NCBI GenBank assembly: GCA_001798135.1
Contig: MGRJ01000015.1
Span: 124,001-188,000 of the forward strand
Reading direction: 5' to 3'
DNA length: 64,000 nucleotides
Source: Deltaproteobacteria bacterium RIFCSPHIGHO2_02_FULL_40_28
Lineage (GTDB): Bacteria > UBA10199 > 2-12-FULL-40-28
In this document: one piece after another, positions 1 to 9,603 of the stretch
Layout: each line of letters begins with the position of its first letter
Position numbering within the stretch: the stretch's first letter is position 1
The notes under the pieces: model-generated
What the model was told of the DNA's origin: nothing
The model's database searches: none
Seen by the model: only the letters and a program-made list of their open reading frames with translations
Position numbers and translations under genes: made by a program

Positions 1-6
1 TAAACT

Positions 7-549
7 ATGGAACAGAAAGTTCGATCAACAACCATTTTAGCAGTTAAAAAAGAAAATGAAGTAGCCCTGGGCGGCGATGGACAAGTTTCTTTTAACAATA
101 CCGTTTTGAAATCAAAGGCTCTCAAAATCAGAACCTTATTAAATGGCAAGGTTGTGGCCGGATTTGCTGGATCTACAGCCGATGCCCTTACCTTGTTTAA
201 TAAATTTGAAACTAAATTACAGGAATCTTCAGGAAATTTGGTACGAGCCGCTGTAGAGCTGGCTAAAGATTGGAGAAGTGATCGTGTTTTGAGACGGCTT
301 GAGGCCATGATGATTATAGCCGATCGGGATCATATCTTTACACTCTCAGGCAATGGAGATGTGATTGAACCTGATGATGGAATTGCTTCTATTGGATCAG
401 GAGGAGCCTATGCCCTGGCTTCTGCTAGAGCCTTACTGCTTAATACAAAATTATCTGCAAAAGAAATTGTGGAAAAATCGATGAACATTGCTGCCACTAT
501 TTGTGTGTTTACCAATCATCATATCACGGTTGAGGTTATCCCATCATGA
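7..549 (+). CDS. hslV: ATP-dependent protease subunit HslV
   Basis: Peptidase half of the HslUV (ClpQY) protease: it forms the proteolytic chamber that degrades unfolded proteins fed in by the HslU ATPase in the cytoplasm. The 180-residue length is normal. The N-terminal threonine nucleophile lies in the STTILAV segment (Thr8 or Thr9), so a leader of seven or eight residues must be removed. The GDGQV segment and the [14 protein letters not shown] helix are family hallmarks. The gene overlaps hslU by 4 bp (ATGA), which implies coupled translation. The window starts six bases upstream, so its promoter and any earlier operon genes are not visible. Confidence 0.97.
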   Translation: MEQKVRSTTILAVKKENEVALGGDGQVSFNNTVLKSKALKIRTLLNGKVVAGFAGSTADALTLFNKFETKLQESSGNLVRAAVELAKDWRSDRVLRRLEAMMIIADRDHIFTLSGNGDVIEPDDGIASIGSGGAYALASARALLLNTKLSAKEIVEKSMNIAATICVFTNHHITVEVIPS

Positions 550-1913
550 CATCCACCATTAAAAACTTTACACCCAGAGAAATTGTCTCTGAGTTAGATC
601 GCTACATCATTGGCCAAAATGAGGCTAAAAAGGCCGTTGCTATTGCAATGAGAAACCGTTGGCGAAGACAGCAAGTAACGGGTGATTTAAAAGACGAAAT
701 CACACCTAAAAATATCATCATGATTGGACCAACAGGTGTAGGTAAAACTGAAATCGCCAGAAGACTGGCCAAACTTGCAAATGCGCCCTTTATTAAAGTT
801 GAAGCCTCTAAGTTTACTGAAGTGGGGTACGTAGGAAAAGATGTAGAATCCATGATTCGTGAGCTTACTGATATTGCTGTAAACATTGTGCGTACTGAAG
901 AAGCAGAAAGAGTTAAGGTGAAGGCAGAAGAATTAGCTGAAGAAAAAATACTTGATCTTTTGATCCCTCCACGAAAAAAAGAAAACTCTTCTGAAGAAGG
1001 TGCAGAAATAACCGAAGATCAATCCCGAGAAAAAATGAGGCAAATGTTAAGATCTGGCAAGCTTAATGAACGATCCATCGAGCTTGCCCCAAATCATGGC
1101 AAACCAACTCATTTTCCTGCTATCGAAGTAGTAACCTCTGGAGCCAATCTAGAAGATTTAAATAAAAATTTACGGGACATGTTTTCTCAGATGTTTCCCA
1201 AACAACACAGACGAAAAAAAGTAAAAGTCTCTGAGGCCTTAGAGCTTCTTAAGATTGAGGAAGCCCAAAAATTGATTGAAATGGAAGATGTAATTAAAAA
1301 AGCCATTGAAAGAGTAGAAAACACTGGAATTGTTTTTATCGATGAAATTGATAAAATTGCTTCTTCCGATAAACAAAACGCACACGGACCTGATATCTCC
1401 AGAGAAGGGGTGCAAAGAGATATTCTTCCCATTGTAGAAGGATCTTCGGTTTCAACCAAGTATGGCATGGTACAAACTGAACACATTCTTTTTATTGCTG
1501 CAGGAGCTTTTCATGTTTCTAAACCATCGGATCTCATTCCAGAACTTCAAGGGCGTTTTCCTATTCGAGTAGAACTTAATTCACTCACAGAAGAAGATTT
1601 TTTAAGAATTCTTACAGAACCAGCCAATGCTTTGATTAGACAATACGTTGCCCTCATTCAAACTGAGAAGGTAAATTTAAATTTTACAGAAGATTCTTTA
1701 AAAGAAATTGCTCGTTTTGCAGCTCTTGTTAACCTAGAAATGGAAAATATTGGTGCCAGGCGGCTTCATACTATTTTAGAGAGAGTTTTAGATGAGATTT
1801 CTTTTACGGCATCAGAAAAAACAGGAGAAAAATTCAACATCGATGCTACTTATGTAAAAAAACAACTTGAAAATATCGTCAAAGACCAGGATTTAAGTCG
1901 TTATATTTTGTGA
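546..1913 (+). CDS. hslU: ATP-dependent protease ATPase subunit HslU
   Basis: AAA+ unfoldase that binds HslV and threads substrates into it. Visible features are Walker A GPTGVGKT at residues 61-68, the GYVG pore loop at 94-97, a charged intermediate (I) domain at about 110-240, Walker B IVFIDEID at 262-269, the GRFPIRVEL sensor region, and a C-terminal tail ending in LSRYIL, the type of tail that docks into HslV and activates it. The length of 455 is typical. It overlaps hslV by 4 bp and is followed after 7 bp by argB, so stress-protease and arginine genes probably share a transcript. Confidence 0.98.
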   Translation: MTSTIKNFTPREIVSELDRYIIGQNEAKKAVAIAMRNRWRRQQVTGDLKDEITPKNIIMIGPTGVGKTEIARRLAKLANAPFIKVEASKFTEVGYVGKDVESMIRELTDIAVNIVRTEEAERVKVKAEELAEEKILDLLIPPRKKENSSEEGAEITEDQSREKMRQMLRSGKLNERSIELAPNHGKPTHFPAIEVVTSGANLEDLNKNLRDMFSQMFPKQHRRKKVKVSEALELLKIEEAQKLIEMEDVIKKAIERVENTGIVFIDEIDKIASSDKQNAHGPDISREGVQRDILPIVEGSSVSTKYGMVQTEHILFIAAGAFHVSKPSDLIPELQGRFPIRVELNSLTEEDFLRILTEPANALIRQYVALIQTEKVNLNFTEDSLKEIARFAALVNLEMENIGARRLHTILERVLDEISFTASEKTGEKFNIDATYVKKQLENIVKDQDLSRYIL

Positions 1914-1920
1914 GGAAACT

Positions 1921-2802
1921 ATGGAAAATCTAATTAACAAAGCCAAAGTTTTAATGGAAGCCCTTCCTTACCTGCAAAAGTTTAAGGGAAAACGCTTTAT
2001 TTTCAAATATGGCGGGCATGCCATGGAAGATGAGGAATTAAAAAAAGGGTTTTGCTTAGACATCATTCTTTTAAAACTTATTGGAATCCATCCCATTATT
2101 GTTCATGGAGGCGGCCCACAAATCGAAAAAGTTTTATCTCAAATGGGAATAGAAGCCAAATTTCACAATGGCCTTCGAATCACTGATTCTAACACCATGG
2201 ATGTGGTGGAAATGGTTTTAGTTGGAAAAGTAAATAAAGAAATCGTTGGATCAATCAACCATTTTGGTGGCAGAGCCATTGGACTTTCAGGAAAAGATGG
2301 AAACTTAATCCTAGCAAATAAAATGGATCCTCAGCAGGTAAAAAAGACCAAACGCACTTCAGAAATTATTGATTTAGGTTTAGTAGGAGATGTTGCCAAA
2401 ATTAATCCCCAAATACTCACCATTCTAGAAGATAGTTGGTTTATCCCTGTTATTGCACCTGTGGGTGTATCAGATGCCGGCATTTCATTAAATATCAATG
2501 CTGATAATGTAGCAGCAGCTGTAGCAGTTGCTCTTAACGCCGAAAAGCTTTTACTCATGACAGATGTGGATGGAGTAAAAAATCAAAAAGAAAATCTAAT
2601 TCCTAAACTCAACATAAAAGAAACCAAGGATCTTATTACCAAGGGCATAGCAACGGGTGGCATGATTCCCAAATTAAACTGTGCTCTTGATGCCTTAAGT
2701 CAAGGAGTGAAAACAGTTCATATTTTTAATGGAACAATGCAACACGCCATTCTTTTAGAAATTTTTACAGATCAAGGTGTAGGAACCTTAATTGAACCCT
2801 GA
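1921..2802 (+). CDS. argB: Acetylglutamate kinase ArgB
   Basis: Phosphorylates N-acetylglutamate, the second step of arginine synthesis. The 293-residue protein has the amino-acid-kinase fold: FKYGGHAM near the N terminus (phosphate binding), VHGGGPQI (substrate binding), NINADNVAAAVA and the C-terminal KLLLMTDVDGV. The N-terminal helix of about 20 residues before the first strand resembles that of arginine-inhibited hexameric enzymes, but feedback inhibition is an inference. The ribosome site GAGGAA overlaps the hslU stop. The stop overlaps the argD start by one base (TGATG). Confidence 0.97.
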   Translation: MENLINKAKVLMEALPYLQKFKGKRFIFKYGGHAMEDEELKKGFCLDIILLKLIGIHPIIVHGGGPQIEKVLSQMGIEAKFHNGLRITDSNTMDVVEMVLVGKVNKEIVGSINHFGGRAIGLSGKDGNLILANKMDPQQVKKTKRTSEIIDLGLVGDVAKINPQILTILEDSWFIPVIAPVGVSDAGISLNINADNVAAAVAVALNAEKLLLMTDVDGVKNQKENLIPKLNIKETKDLITKGIATGGMIPKLNCALDALSQGVKTVHIFNGTMQHAILLEIFTDQGVGTLIEP

Positions 2803-3998
2803 TGAATACAAAAGAAATTATTCAAAAAACTGATGAGTGTGTTCTTGGTACCTATACCAGGCTTCCCTTAGCTATTAAGAAGGGAGAGGGAGTTTTTGTT
2901 TATTCTCCAGAAGGTAAAAAATATTTGGATTTTTTTGCAGGCCTAGCTGTTGATAATCTTGGACATGGGCACTCCCGTATTTTAAAGGCCTTAAATGAGC
3001 AAGCTCAAAAACTAATCCATGTTTCTAACTTGATGTACACTGAAGAACAGGCAAACCTGGCTGAAAAATTGGTTTCTCTGTCTGGACTTTCCAAAGTTTT
3101 TCTTTGTAATTCAGGTACTGAAAGCCTTGAAGCTGCTCTTAAATTAGCACGATATTCTTCTATCAAAGCAAAAGGATCAAATGCTTATGAAATTATTGCC
3201 TGTGAAGATTCTTTTCATGGAAGAAGTTTAGGCGCACTTTCTGCAACGATGCAGGAAAAATATCAAACCGGGTTTGGTCCCTTGGTTCCAGGTTTTGTCA
3301 AAGCACCCTATAATGATTGTCCAGCCCTGGAAACATTGGTTACAAAAAATACAGCAGCCATTCTTTTAGAGCCCATCCAAGGAGAGGGCGGGGTGCGTAT
3401 TCCTCATCCAGATTATTTAACACAAGTGAGAAAGCTTTGTGACGATAAAAAAATCTATTTCATTTTAGATGAAGTGCAAACAGGCATAGGAAGAACTGGT
3501 TCTCTTTTTGCTTATGAAAAAAACTATGAAAAAAACGCTATGAAGCCTGATATTCTTTGTTTGGCCAAAGGTCTGGGCTCTGGTTTTCCAATAGGTGCAA
3601 CCTTAGTTAATAAAAATATTGCTGACTCCATTACTCCAGGTACTCATGCTTCAACTTTTGGTGGAAATGCTTTGGCATCACGCATTGCTTTAGAAACCCT
3701 CAATATCATTTCTCAAAAAAGTTTTCTTTTAGATGTAGAAAAAAAAGGTCTCTATTTTTTAGAGGGGCTTAAAAAAATCCAAAAAAAGAAACCGCTTCTT
3801 AAAGAAATAAGGGGTATGGGCTTGATGGTAGCTATAGAGTTAAACGAAGCAAGAGGTAAAGAAATTGTACAAAAATGTTTAGAGAAAGGGCTTATTATCA
3901 ATACAATTCAAAATAAAATACTTCGTTTTGTTCCACCTCTGATTGTTGAAACTACTCATATAGATGAAGCGTTAGATATTTTAAACCAAGTTTTATAA
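2802..3998 (+). CDS. argD: Acetylornithine aminotransferase ArgD
   Basis: PLP-dependent class III transaminase that converts N-acetylglutamate semialdehyde to N-acetylornithine (fourth arginine step); it may also act as succinyldiaminopimelate aminotransferase. The 398 residues show the NSGTESLEAALKLAR phosphate-binding stretch, FHGRSLGALSAT, EPIQGEGGV, LDEVQTGIGRTG and the PLP lysine in CLAKGLGSGFPIGA. It is coupled to argB by a TGATG junction and followed 5 bp later by argF. It could be confused with ornithine or GABA aminotransferases, but the arg-operon context decides. Confidence 0.96.
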   Translation: MNTKEIIQKTDECVLGTYTRLPLAIKKGEGVFVYSPEGKKYLDFFAGLAVDNLGHGHSRILKALNEQAQKLIHVSNLMYTEEQANLAEKLVSLSGLSKVFLCNSGTESLEAALKLARYSSIKAKGSNAYEIIACEDSFHGRSLGALSATMQEKYQTGFGPLVPGFVKAPYNDCPALETLVTKNTAAILLEPIQGEGGVRIPHPDYLTQVRKLCDDKKIYFILDEVQTGIGRTGSLFAYEKNYEKNAMKPDILCLAKGLGSGFPIGATLVNKNIADSITPGTHASTFGGNALASRIALETLNIISQKSFLLDVEKKGLYFLEGLKKIQKKKPLLKEIRGMGLMVAIELNEARGKEIVQKCLEKGLIINTIQNKILRFVPPLIVETTHIDEALDILNQVL

Positions 3999-4003
3999 AT
4001 AAA

Positions 4004-4915
4004 ATGAAAAAAGATTTTCTACATATTAATAATTTTTCTGTTACCGAGCTTAAACTCCTTATTAAAAGGGCTTTAACTTTAAAAAAAACAAAAAAGCCAC
4101 CTGCGGTTTTAAAGGGAAAAGTATTGGGAATGATTTTTGCCAAAGAATCTACCCGAACCAGGATTTCTTTTGAAGTGGCCATGCTCAAATTAGGGGGACA
4201 CGCCATTTATTTGGGGCAACAATCAACTCAAATTTCACGTGGTGAAAGTTATGCAGATACAGGCAGGGTTTTATCGCGTTATTTAGATGCTTTAGTGGTA
4301 AGAACTTATGAGCAAAGAGACATCGAAGAATTAGCCAAATATTCTACAATTCCCATTATTAACGGGCTGACCGACCTCCACCATCCCTGTCAGGTTTTAA
4401 CTGATTTAGTGACCCTGGTAGAAGCTGATAAAAAACTTGAAAATACAAAAATTTGTTACATTGGAGATGGTAATAACATGACGAACTCATGGATAGAGGC
4501 TGCCTTAACCTTAGGATTAACACTTAACATTGCTTGTCCTAAGGGCTATGAACCTGATTCTTTATTATTAGAAAAAATAAAAAAGCATTCTCATATTTTA
4601 TTCACCCATGACCCAGAAGAAGCTATTAAGAACGCAGATGTGATTAACACAGATACATGGTTTTCAATGGGCCAAGAAATAAGTGAAACTAAAAAAGAAA
4701 GTTTTAAACCTTTTCAAATCAATACTTGTCTTTTAAAACAAGCTCATCCTCAGGCCATTGTTTTGCATTGTTTGCCTGCTCATCGAGGTGAGGAAATAAC
4801 AGATGAAGTCATCGATGGTCCTCAATCGATGGTATTTGAACAAGCAGCTAACCGCCTTTATACACAAATGGCTTTATTAGAATACTTAGTTGGGAAAAAA
4901 AGGAGAATGAAGTGA
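4004..4915 (+). CDS. argF: Ornithine carbamoyltransferase ArgF
   Basis: Joins carbamoyl phosphate to ornithine to give citrulline. The 303-residue protein has the carbamoyl-phosphate motif ESTRTR near residue 48, HPCQ in the domain junction, and the ornithine-side motif [11 protein letters not shown] with the catalytic cysteine. The start at ATG 4004 has only a weak ribosome site, so translation may depend on readthrough from argD 5 bp upstream. The last bases overlap the GTG start of argG (GTGA, 4 bp). Confidence 0.97.
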   Translation: MKKDFLHINNFSVTELKLLIKRALTLKKTKKPPAVLKGKVLGMIFAKESTRTRISFEVAMLKLGGHAIYLGQQSTQISRGESYADTGRVLSRYLDALVVRTYEQRDIEELAKYSTIPIINGLTDLHHPCQVLTDLVTLVEADKKLENTKICYIGDGNNMTNSWIEAALTLGLTLNIACPKGYEPDSLLLEKIKKHSHILFTHDPEEAIKNADVINTDTWFSMGQEISETKKESFKPFQINTCLLKQAHPQAIVLHCLPAHRGEEITDEVIDGPQSMVFEQAANRLYTQMALLEYLVGKKRRMK

Positions 4916-6111
4916 GAAAAAAAATTAAAAAGGTTGTTCTGGCTTATTCGGGAGGTTTGGATACTTCAGTTATTTTAAAATGGCTTATAAAAGAATATCA
5001 ATGCGAAGTTATTTGTTTTGCAGCCGATTTAGGTCAAGCCGAAGAATTAGATGGCTTGGAAGAAAAAGCCAAAAAAACCGGGGCTTCAAAAATTTATATT
5101 GATGATCTGCGTGAGGAGTTTGTTCGTGATTTTGTTTTTCCCATGCTTCGTGCCAATGCTGTTTATGAGGGGTCTTATCTTTTAGGTACCTCCATTGCCA
5201 GGCCACTCATTGCTAAAAGACAAATTGAAATTGCAAAACAAGAAGGGGCTGATGCTGTAGCCCATGGAGCCACAGGGAAGGGGAATGATCAGGTTCGTTT
5301 TGAATTAACTTACTACGCTCTTAATCCAAGTATTGAAGTGATTGCTCCTTGGAGAGAATGGACCCTTAATTCAAGAGAACATCTGATTCGTTATGCGGAA
5401 GAACATCATATTCCCATCACAGTTACAGCTCAAAAACCTTACAGTAGCGACCGCAATCTCTTGCACATGAGTCACGAGGGAGGAATTTTAGAAGATCCTT
5501 GGCTTCCACCACCCGAAGACATGTTTGTTCTAACGGTCTCACCTGAAAAGGCACCTGATAAACCTGAAATGATCGAAATTGAATATCAATCCGGAAATCC
5601 TGTAAAAATTGATGGTAAAAGCATGTCTCCCCATGCATTGTTGGATCATCTTAATCGCTTGGGAGGCAAGCATGGCATAGGCCGAGTTGATCTGGTTGAA
5701 AATCGTTTTGTAGGCATGAAATCCCGTGGTGTTTATGAAACGCCAGGTGGCACTATTCTCCATGTTGCGCACAGAGTCATCGAATCCTTAACCCTTGATC
5801 GAGAAGTACTTCACTTAAGAGATCAATTAATCCCTCAATATGCTGAATTAGTTTACTATGGCTTTTGGTATGCCCCTGAAAGAGAACTTCTGCAAAATTT
5901 TATGGATGAAGCCCAAAAAAATGTTTCTGGCATTGTACGTCTTAAACTTTTTAAGGGAAATGTAGTCGTACTTGGAAGAAAATCAGAGCACAGTCTTTTT
6001 AATAAAGACTTGGCAACTTTTGAAAAAGACTCAGTTTATAATCAGGCAGATGCCGGGGGATTTATTAAACTTAATGCTTTAAGACTAAGAATTAAAAACC
6101 TCAAACCATAG
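4912..6111 (+). CDS. argG: Argininosuccinate synthase ArgG
   Basis: ATP-dependent condensation of citrulline with aspartate. The 399 residues begin with the N-type ATP pyrophosphatase loop [10 protein letters not shown] and include [13 protein letters not shown]. The GTG start at 4912 is supported by AGGAGA at 4901-4906, six bases upstream, and by the 4-bp overlap with argF. argH, which often follows in related operons, is absent from the window; a TolC-like gene starts two bases after the stop instead. Confidence 0.97.
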   Translation: MRKKIKKVVLAYSGGLDTSVILKWLIKEYQCEVICFAADLGQAEELDGLEEKAKKTGASKIYIDDLREEFVRDFVFPMLRANAVYEGSYLLGTSIARPLIAKRQIEIAKQEGADAVAHGATGKGNDQVRFELTYYALNPSIEVIAPWREWTLNSREHLIRYAEEHHIPITVTAQKPYSSDRNLLHMSHEGGILEDPWLPPPEDMFVLTVSPEKAPDKPEMIEIEYQSGNPVKIDGKSMSPHALLDHLNRLGGKHGIGRVDLVENRFVGMKSRGVYETPGGTILHVAHRVIESLTLDREVLHLRDQLIPQYAELVYYGFWYAPERELLQNFMDEAQKNVSGIVRLKLFKGNVVVLGRKSEHSLFNKDLATFEKDSVYNQADAGGFIKLNALRLRIKNLKP

Positions 6112-6113
6112 CA

Positions 6114-7451
6114 ATGAATTTAAATTTTCTTTTATTTTTATTTTTTTTTCTTTTGTGGATTCCTGCCTCATTTGGAGAAAACCAAGCCCTCAGATTTAAT
6201 TTTTCTGAATGTGCCAACTACGCCTTAAAAAACAATGCACAAATTCATGCATCTAGCTATGATATCAATCTTGCTAAGGGGAAATATCAAGAAGCCAATC
6301 CAAAAGGGATTCCTGTTATTAAATATGAACACAAAATTGCTCCTGTGCCTCAAGATGTGGATAATGCGGCAGGCAGCTTTTTTGATGGTGATATGAGTGT
6401 TTTTAACAGTTTTAAAATAGAGCTTGGTGCCCCCATTTATACTTTTGGAAAATTGGCAACAGCCAAAGACTTAGCTCAATTAGGCATTGATGCTAGTTGG
6501 TTTACTCTCCAAAAAACAAAGGATGACATCGTCTTGAAAATTTATCAGATTTATCAAGGCATCCTGTTAGCAGGGGAATTAAAGGGCCTTGCTCAGCAAG
6601 CCGAGGATAGCATTCAAAAAAAACTCGAACAGATTCAGCAATCTAAGGTTGTGGATCAACTGGAACTCTTAAAGTTAAAAGTAGCCCAATATGAGGTACA
6701 AAGAAAAGTAGAAGAAACCAATAAAAAGGAAAGCCTGGCCTGGGCTGCTTTAAGGGTTCAGCTTGGTTTAGAAGATGATCAAAAACTAAGTTTAAAAGAT
6801 AGCTCTTTAATTCCTGTTAATTTTAAACTGGAGCCTTTAGAAATCTATCTCGCTAAATCAAGAGATTATCTGCCCCAATACAAACTTTTAGAAGCAGGAG
6901 TAAGAGCCAAAAGTAAAAAATTAACATTGGATAAAAAAGAATATCTACCTAATTTAGGTTATGGCGGTTTTTTTGATATTGGCCGGGCCCCAAATATCAC
7001 GGGAGATGAAGATGATTCTTCTTTTACAAATCCTTTTAATTATACAAAAGCAGGTGGAGGGTTTCAATTAAAAGGAGAGCTTGATTTTAATAAAACTAGT
7101 GCCAAAGTAAAACAATCACAGGCTGATTTTTTAAAAACTTCGTATCAAAAATCAGCAGCCATAAGAGGGCTTGAACTCGATATTAAAAAATCTTATCTAG
7201 AGGTTATTGAGGCAAAAAATTTATCGGATCGTGCCAGGGATGAAAAAAAGGCAGCCAGACAAATGGTTTTTCTAACTAAAAGTAATTTAGATATTGGATT
7301 AGGTGAAAAAAAGGATTATCTTGATGCTCTTCAATCCTATCTTGTGTTTCAGGGCAGGGAATTTGAGTCTATTTATAATTACAATATAGCGGTCAGTGAA
7401 TTAAAAACTCGCATTGGAGAATTTCATAATCCAGATGAAGAAAGGTATTGA
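6114..7451 (+). CDS. TolC-family outer-membrane efflux protein
   Basis: The 445-residue protein starts with a signal peptide (hydrophobic residues 4-19, likely cleavage after ASFG). Two similar halves follow, rich in long amphipathic helices, as expected of the TolC/OEP trimeric outer-membrane channel. The C-terminal half has the helical EVIEAKNLSDRARDEKKAARQMVFL stretch (shown in parts: EVIEAKNLSD and KKAARQMVFL) followed by a conserved-looking LGEKKDYLDALQSYL. It lies two bases after argG and is followed by an MlaC-like lipoprotein. No inner-membrane pump or adaptor gene is adjacent, so the transported substrate is unknown. Family assignment is secure; function is inference. Confidence 0.85.
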   Translation: MNLNFLLFLFFFLLWIPASFGENQALRFNFSECANYALKNNAQIHASSYDINLAKGKYQEANPKGIPVIKYEHKIAPVPQDVDNAAGSFFDGDMSVFNSFKIELGAPIYTFGKLATAKDLAQLGIDASWFTLQKTKDDIVLKIYQIYQGILLAGELKGLAQQAEDSIQKKLEQIQQSKVVDQLELLKLKVAQYEVQRKVEETNKKESLAWAALRVQLGLEDDQKLSLKDSSLIPVNFKLEPLEIYLAKSRDYLPQYKLLEAGVRAKSKKLTLDKKEYLPNLGYGGFFDIGRAPNITGDEDDSSFTNPFNYTKAGGGFQLKGELDFNKTSAKVKQSQADFLKTSYQKSAAIRGLELDIKKSYLEVIEAKNLSDRARDEKKAARQMVFLTKSNLDIGLGEKKDYLDALQSYLVFQGREFESIYNYNIAVSELKTRIGEFHNPDEERY

Positions 7452-7453
7452 AG

Positions 7454-8167
7454 ATGAGTTTAAAAAAATTACAATTTTTACTTTTTATTTTTATTGTTTT
7501 TCAAACTACAAATGCTTGCACTAAAAAAGACACCTCTCTTGCGCAAATCCAGATTCCTAGTGAACAAATAAGTGAAGAAGACATCCAACTTCCTTTTGAT
7601 GAGAAAAGAGCCAAATTTACACCGATGGAAGCGATTAAAGATTTGGATCAAAAACTCGAATCTTATCAAACCAGATCCACTTTAACTGCAGAAGAAACAG
7701 AACAAAATAAAAGACTTAAAAAAGAAATCATCCAGGGAACTTTTGATATCAAGGAACTATCCAGGTTAGCACTTGATACCCATTGGGATACTCTTCCAGA
7801 TAAAGAAAGAAGGGAATTTACCCATCTCATGACAAGCCTTTTGGAAAGAAAAGCCATTTTTTCAAAAGAACAAGTAAAGGGAAATGACAAGCCCTATAAA
7901 ATTGTTTACAAGGGTGAAAAATACCTTGATGCAGCCAAACAAAAGGCTCTTGTTTTTAATACAATTTTTGTACCCTCTGAAAAAATTGATTTGGATATCA
8001 AGTATGAGCTTATTTATACCCCAACAGGCTGGAAAATTTATGATGTGATTGTGGATGAAGCCAGCCTGGTTGAAAATTATAAATTCCAGTTTGATACCAT
8101 TATCCGAAAAAATGGTTATTCTAATTTGAAAGAAAGAATGCAAAAAAAGTTAAAGGAGATGGATTGA
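7454..8167 (+). CDS. MlaC/Ttg2D-like phospholipid-binding lipoprotein
   Basis: Resembles the toluene-tolerance Ttg2/MlaC family, soluble carriers that move phospholipids between inner and outer membranes. After a hydrophobic leader comes a plausible lipobox (TTNAC), then an acidic linker, then the MlaC core: FDIKELSRLALDTHW, a helix ending in SLLERK, a central KIVYKGEKYLDAAKQKALV sheet and YELIYTPTGWKIYDVIVDEASLVENY near the C terminus. I take ATG 7454, eight bases after AAAGG (7441-7445), over the TTG at 7448. No MlaD/E/F genes are present nearby. It overlaps the next gene by 4 bp. Confidence 0.78.
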   Translation: MSLKKLQFLLFIFIVFQTTNACTKKDTSLAQIQIPSEQISEEDIQLPFDEKRAKFTPMEAIKDLDQKLESYQTRSTLTAEETEQNKRLKKEIIQGTFDIKELSRLALDTHWDTLPDKERREFTHLMTSLLERKAIFSKEQVKGNDKPYKIVYKGEKYLDAAKQKALVFNTIFVPSEKIDLDIKYELIYTPTGWKIYDVIVDEASLVENYKFQFDTIIRKNGYSNLKERMQKKLKEMD

Positions 8168-9603
8168 GTGTTTTAAAAAAACGGGTTGTTTTCTTTCTGC
8201 TTGATGGAGCCAGACCAGATATTCTCAATCAAGAACTTGCACTGGGAAATCTTCCTAACATAGCACGCCACATTGTAGAACCAGGCAGTAATCAAAGCAT
8301 GGTTACTGTTTTTCCTTCTACAACCGGACCAGCTTATCTCCCTTTCATTACAGGCATGCATCCAGGAACATGCAATATTCCTGGTATTCGCTGGTTTGAC
8401 AAAACAAGTTATGCTCAAAGAGGCTGGTCATTTAAAAGTTTCCGAAGTTATGTTGGTCTTGAAACCTACCTCATGAATCATGACTTAAACCCCACTATTA
8501 AAACTGCTTATGATCTTTTTAATGAACCCTACAGTGTGATGAATATGATTAATAGGGGGGTTAGGAAAAAAAATAATACAACTCGTTTTTCAAGAATTTG
8601 GTACTACTATTATGCTCATTTAACAGATCATTGGTCTTTCATTGATAAGGTCACCACTCACAGTATTATTTCAATCATCAATAATAAACCAAACTTTGAT
8701 TATATCTTTGCCGTGTATCCTTCGGTTGATGAATATTCTCACATTGGTAGTCCTTTTCATGCGCGTACCAGGGAAGCTTATAGAGATTTTGATAGTCAAG
8801 TGGGTGCAATTGTAAAATCCTTAAAAGATAAAGGTGTTCTTGAAGAGACTCTTTTTGTTTTAACTTCAGATCATGGACTATCAGAAACTAAAACACATTT
8901 TGATATTGGGCCTTATTTAGAGAGCAAAGGAATACGCACTTTTTTTTATACTCAAATTTTTAAAATGCGCTTTGAAGCAGCTTCGATGGTGTCGGGTAAT
9001 GGCATGGCTCATCTTTATTTTAAAAATGATAAAAAATGGGAATCGGGCCGAACATCCATAGAAGATCTTTTGCAAAAAGGACTTCTTTTAGACGAATTAA
9101 GACATCGAAGGGAAATTGAATTTATTACTGGCGTGAGTCAAAATGGAAGCATTCATATCCTTAATGATAAAGGGCATGCTGCTTTCTCTATTCAAAATGA
9201 CCAAGTCCATTATGAATGGCAACATCAAGATCCCTTAAGTTTAAAAATTCCTGGCAACACTCAAAGAAAGGCTCATTTTTCTCTAGATGAAAGTTATGCT
9301 CTTACCTGGGATTCACACACTCCAGATTTATTTTATCAACTCTCAAAAATTTTTGAGTCTCCCAGAAGTGGAGATTTGATTGTTTCAGCAAGATCAGGGT
9401 TTGATTTGAGAGATCGTTTTGAGCATCCTGAACACAAGTCAAGTCATGGGGCCTTATGTAGTGAACACATGAAAATCCCGTTGATCACCAACATAAAAAT
9501 TACAAGAGGAACAACTTTGCGCTCTATGGATGTTTTTCCAACTCTTTTAAAAGCTGTTGGGAAACCAATCCCAGATGGTCTTGATGGAAAATCGCTGATT
9601 TAG
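8164..9603 (+). CDS. Alkaline-phosphatase-superfamily phosphodiesterase
   Basis: 479-residue member of the type I phosphodiesterase/nucleotide pyrophosphatase family. Metal-site signatures are FFLLDGARPD at the N terminus, the nucleophile region FPSTTGPAYLPFITG, YPSVDEYSHIG, TSDHGLSETKTH, and SSHGALCSEHMKIPL near the C terminus. The substrate is unknown. There is no signal peptide, so it would act in the cytoplasm unless exported by another route. The start is TTG at 8164, preceded by AAAGGAG (8152-8158) and overlapping the previous stop (TTGA). It ends one base before the convergent dnaK stop, leaving no room for a separate terminator. Confidence 0.85.
   Translation: MSVLKKRVVFFLLDGARPDILNQELALGNLPNIARHIVEPGSNQSMVTVFPSTTGPAYLPFITGMHPGTCNIPGIRWFDKTSYAQRGWSFKSFRSYVGLETYLMNHDLNPTIKTAYDLFNEPYSVMNMINRGVRKKNNTTRFSRIWYYYYAHLTDHWSFIDKVTTHSIISIINNKPNFDYIFAVYPSVDEYSHIGSPFHARTREAYRDFDSQVGAIVKSLKDKGVLEETLFVLTSDHGLSETKTHFDIGPYLESKGIRTFFYTQIFKMRFEAASMVSGNGMAHLYFKNDKKWESGRTSIEDLLQKGLLLDELRHRREIEFITGVSQNGSIHILNDKGHAAFSIQNDQVHYEWQHQDPLSLKIPGNTQRKAHFSLDESYALTWDSHTPDLFYQLSKIFESPRSGDLIVSARSGFDLRDRFEHPEHKSSHGALCSEHMKIPLITNIKITRGTTLRSMDVFPTLLKAVGKPIPDGLDGKSLI

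Noticed and set aside
7448-7453. TTG start of the MlaC-like gene
   Set aside because: Only two bases from the ribosome site AAAGG; ATG 7454 has the proper eight-base spacing.
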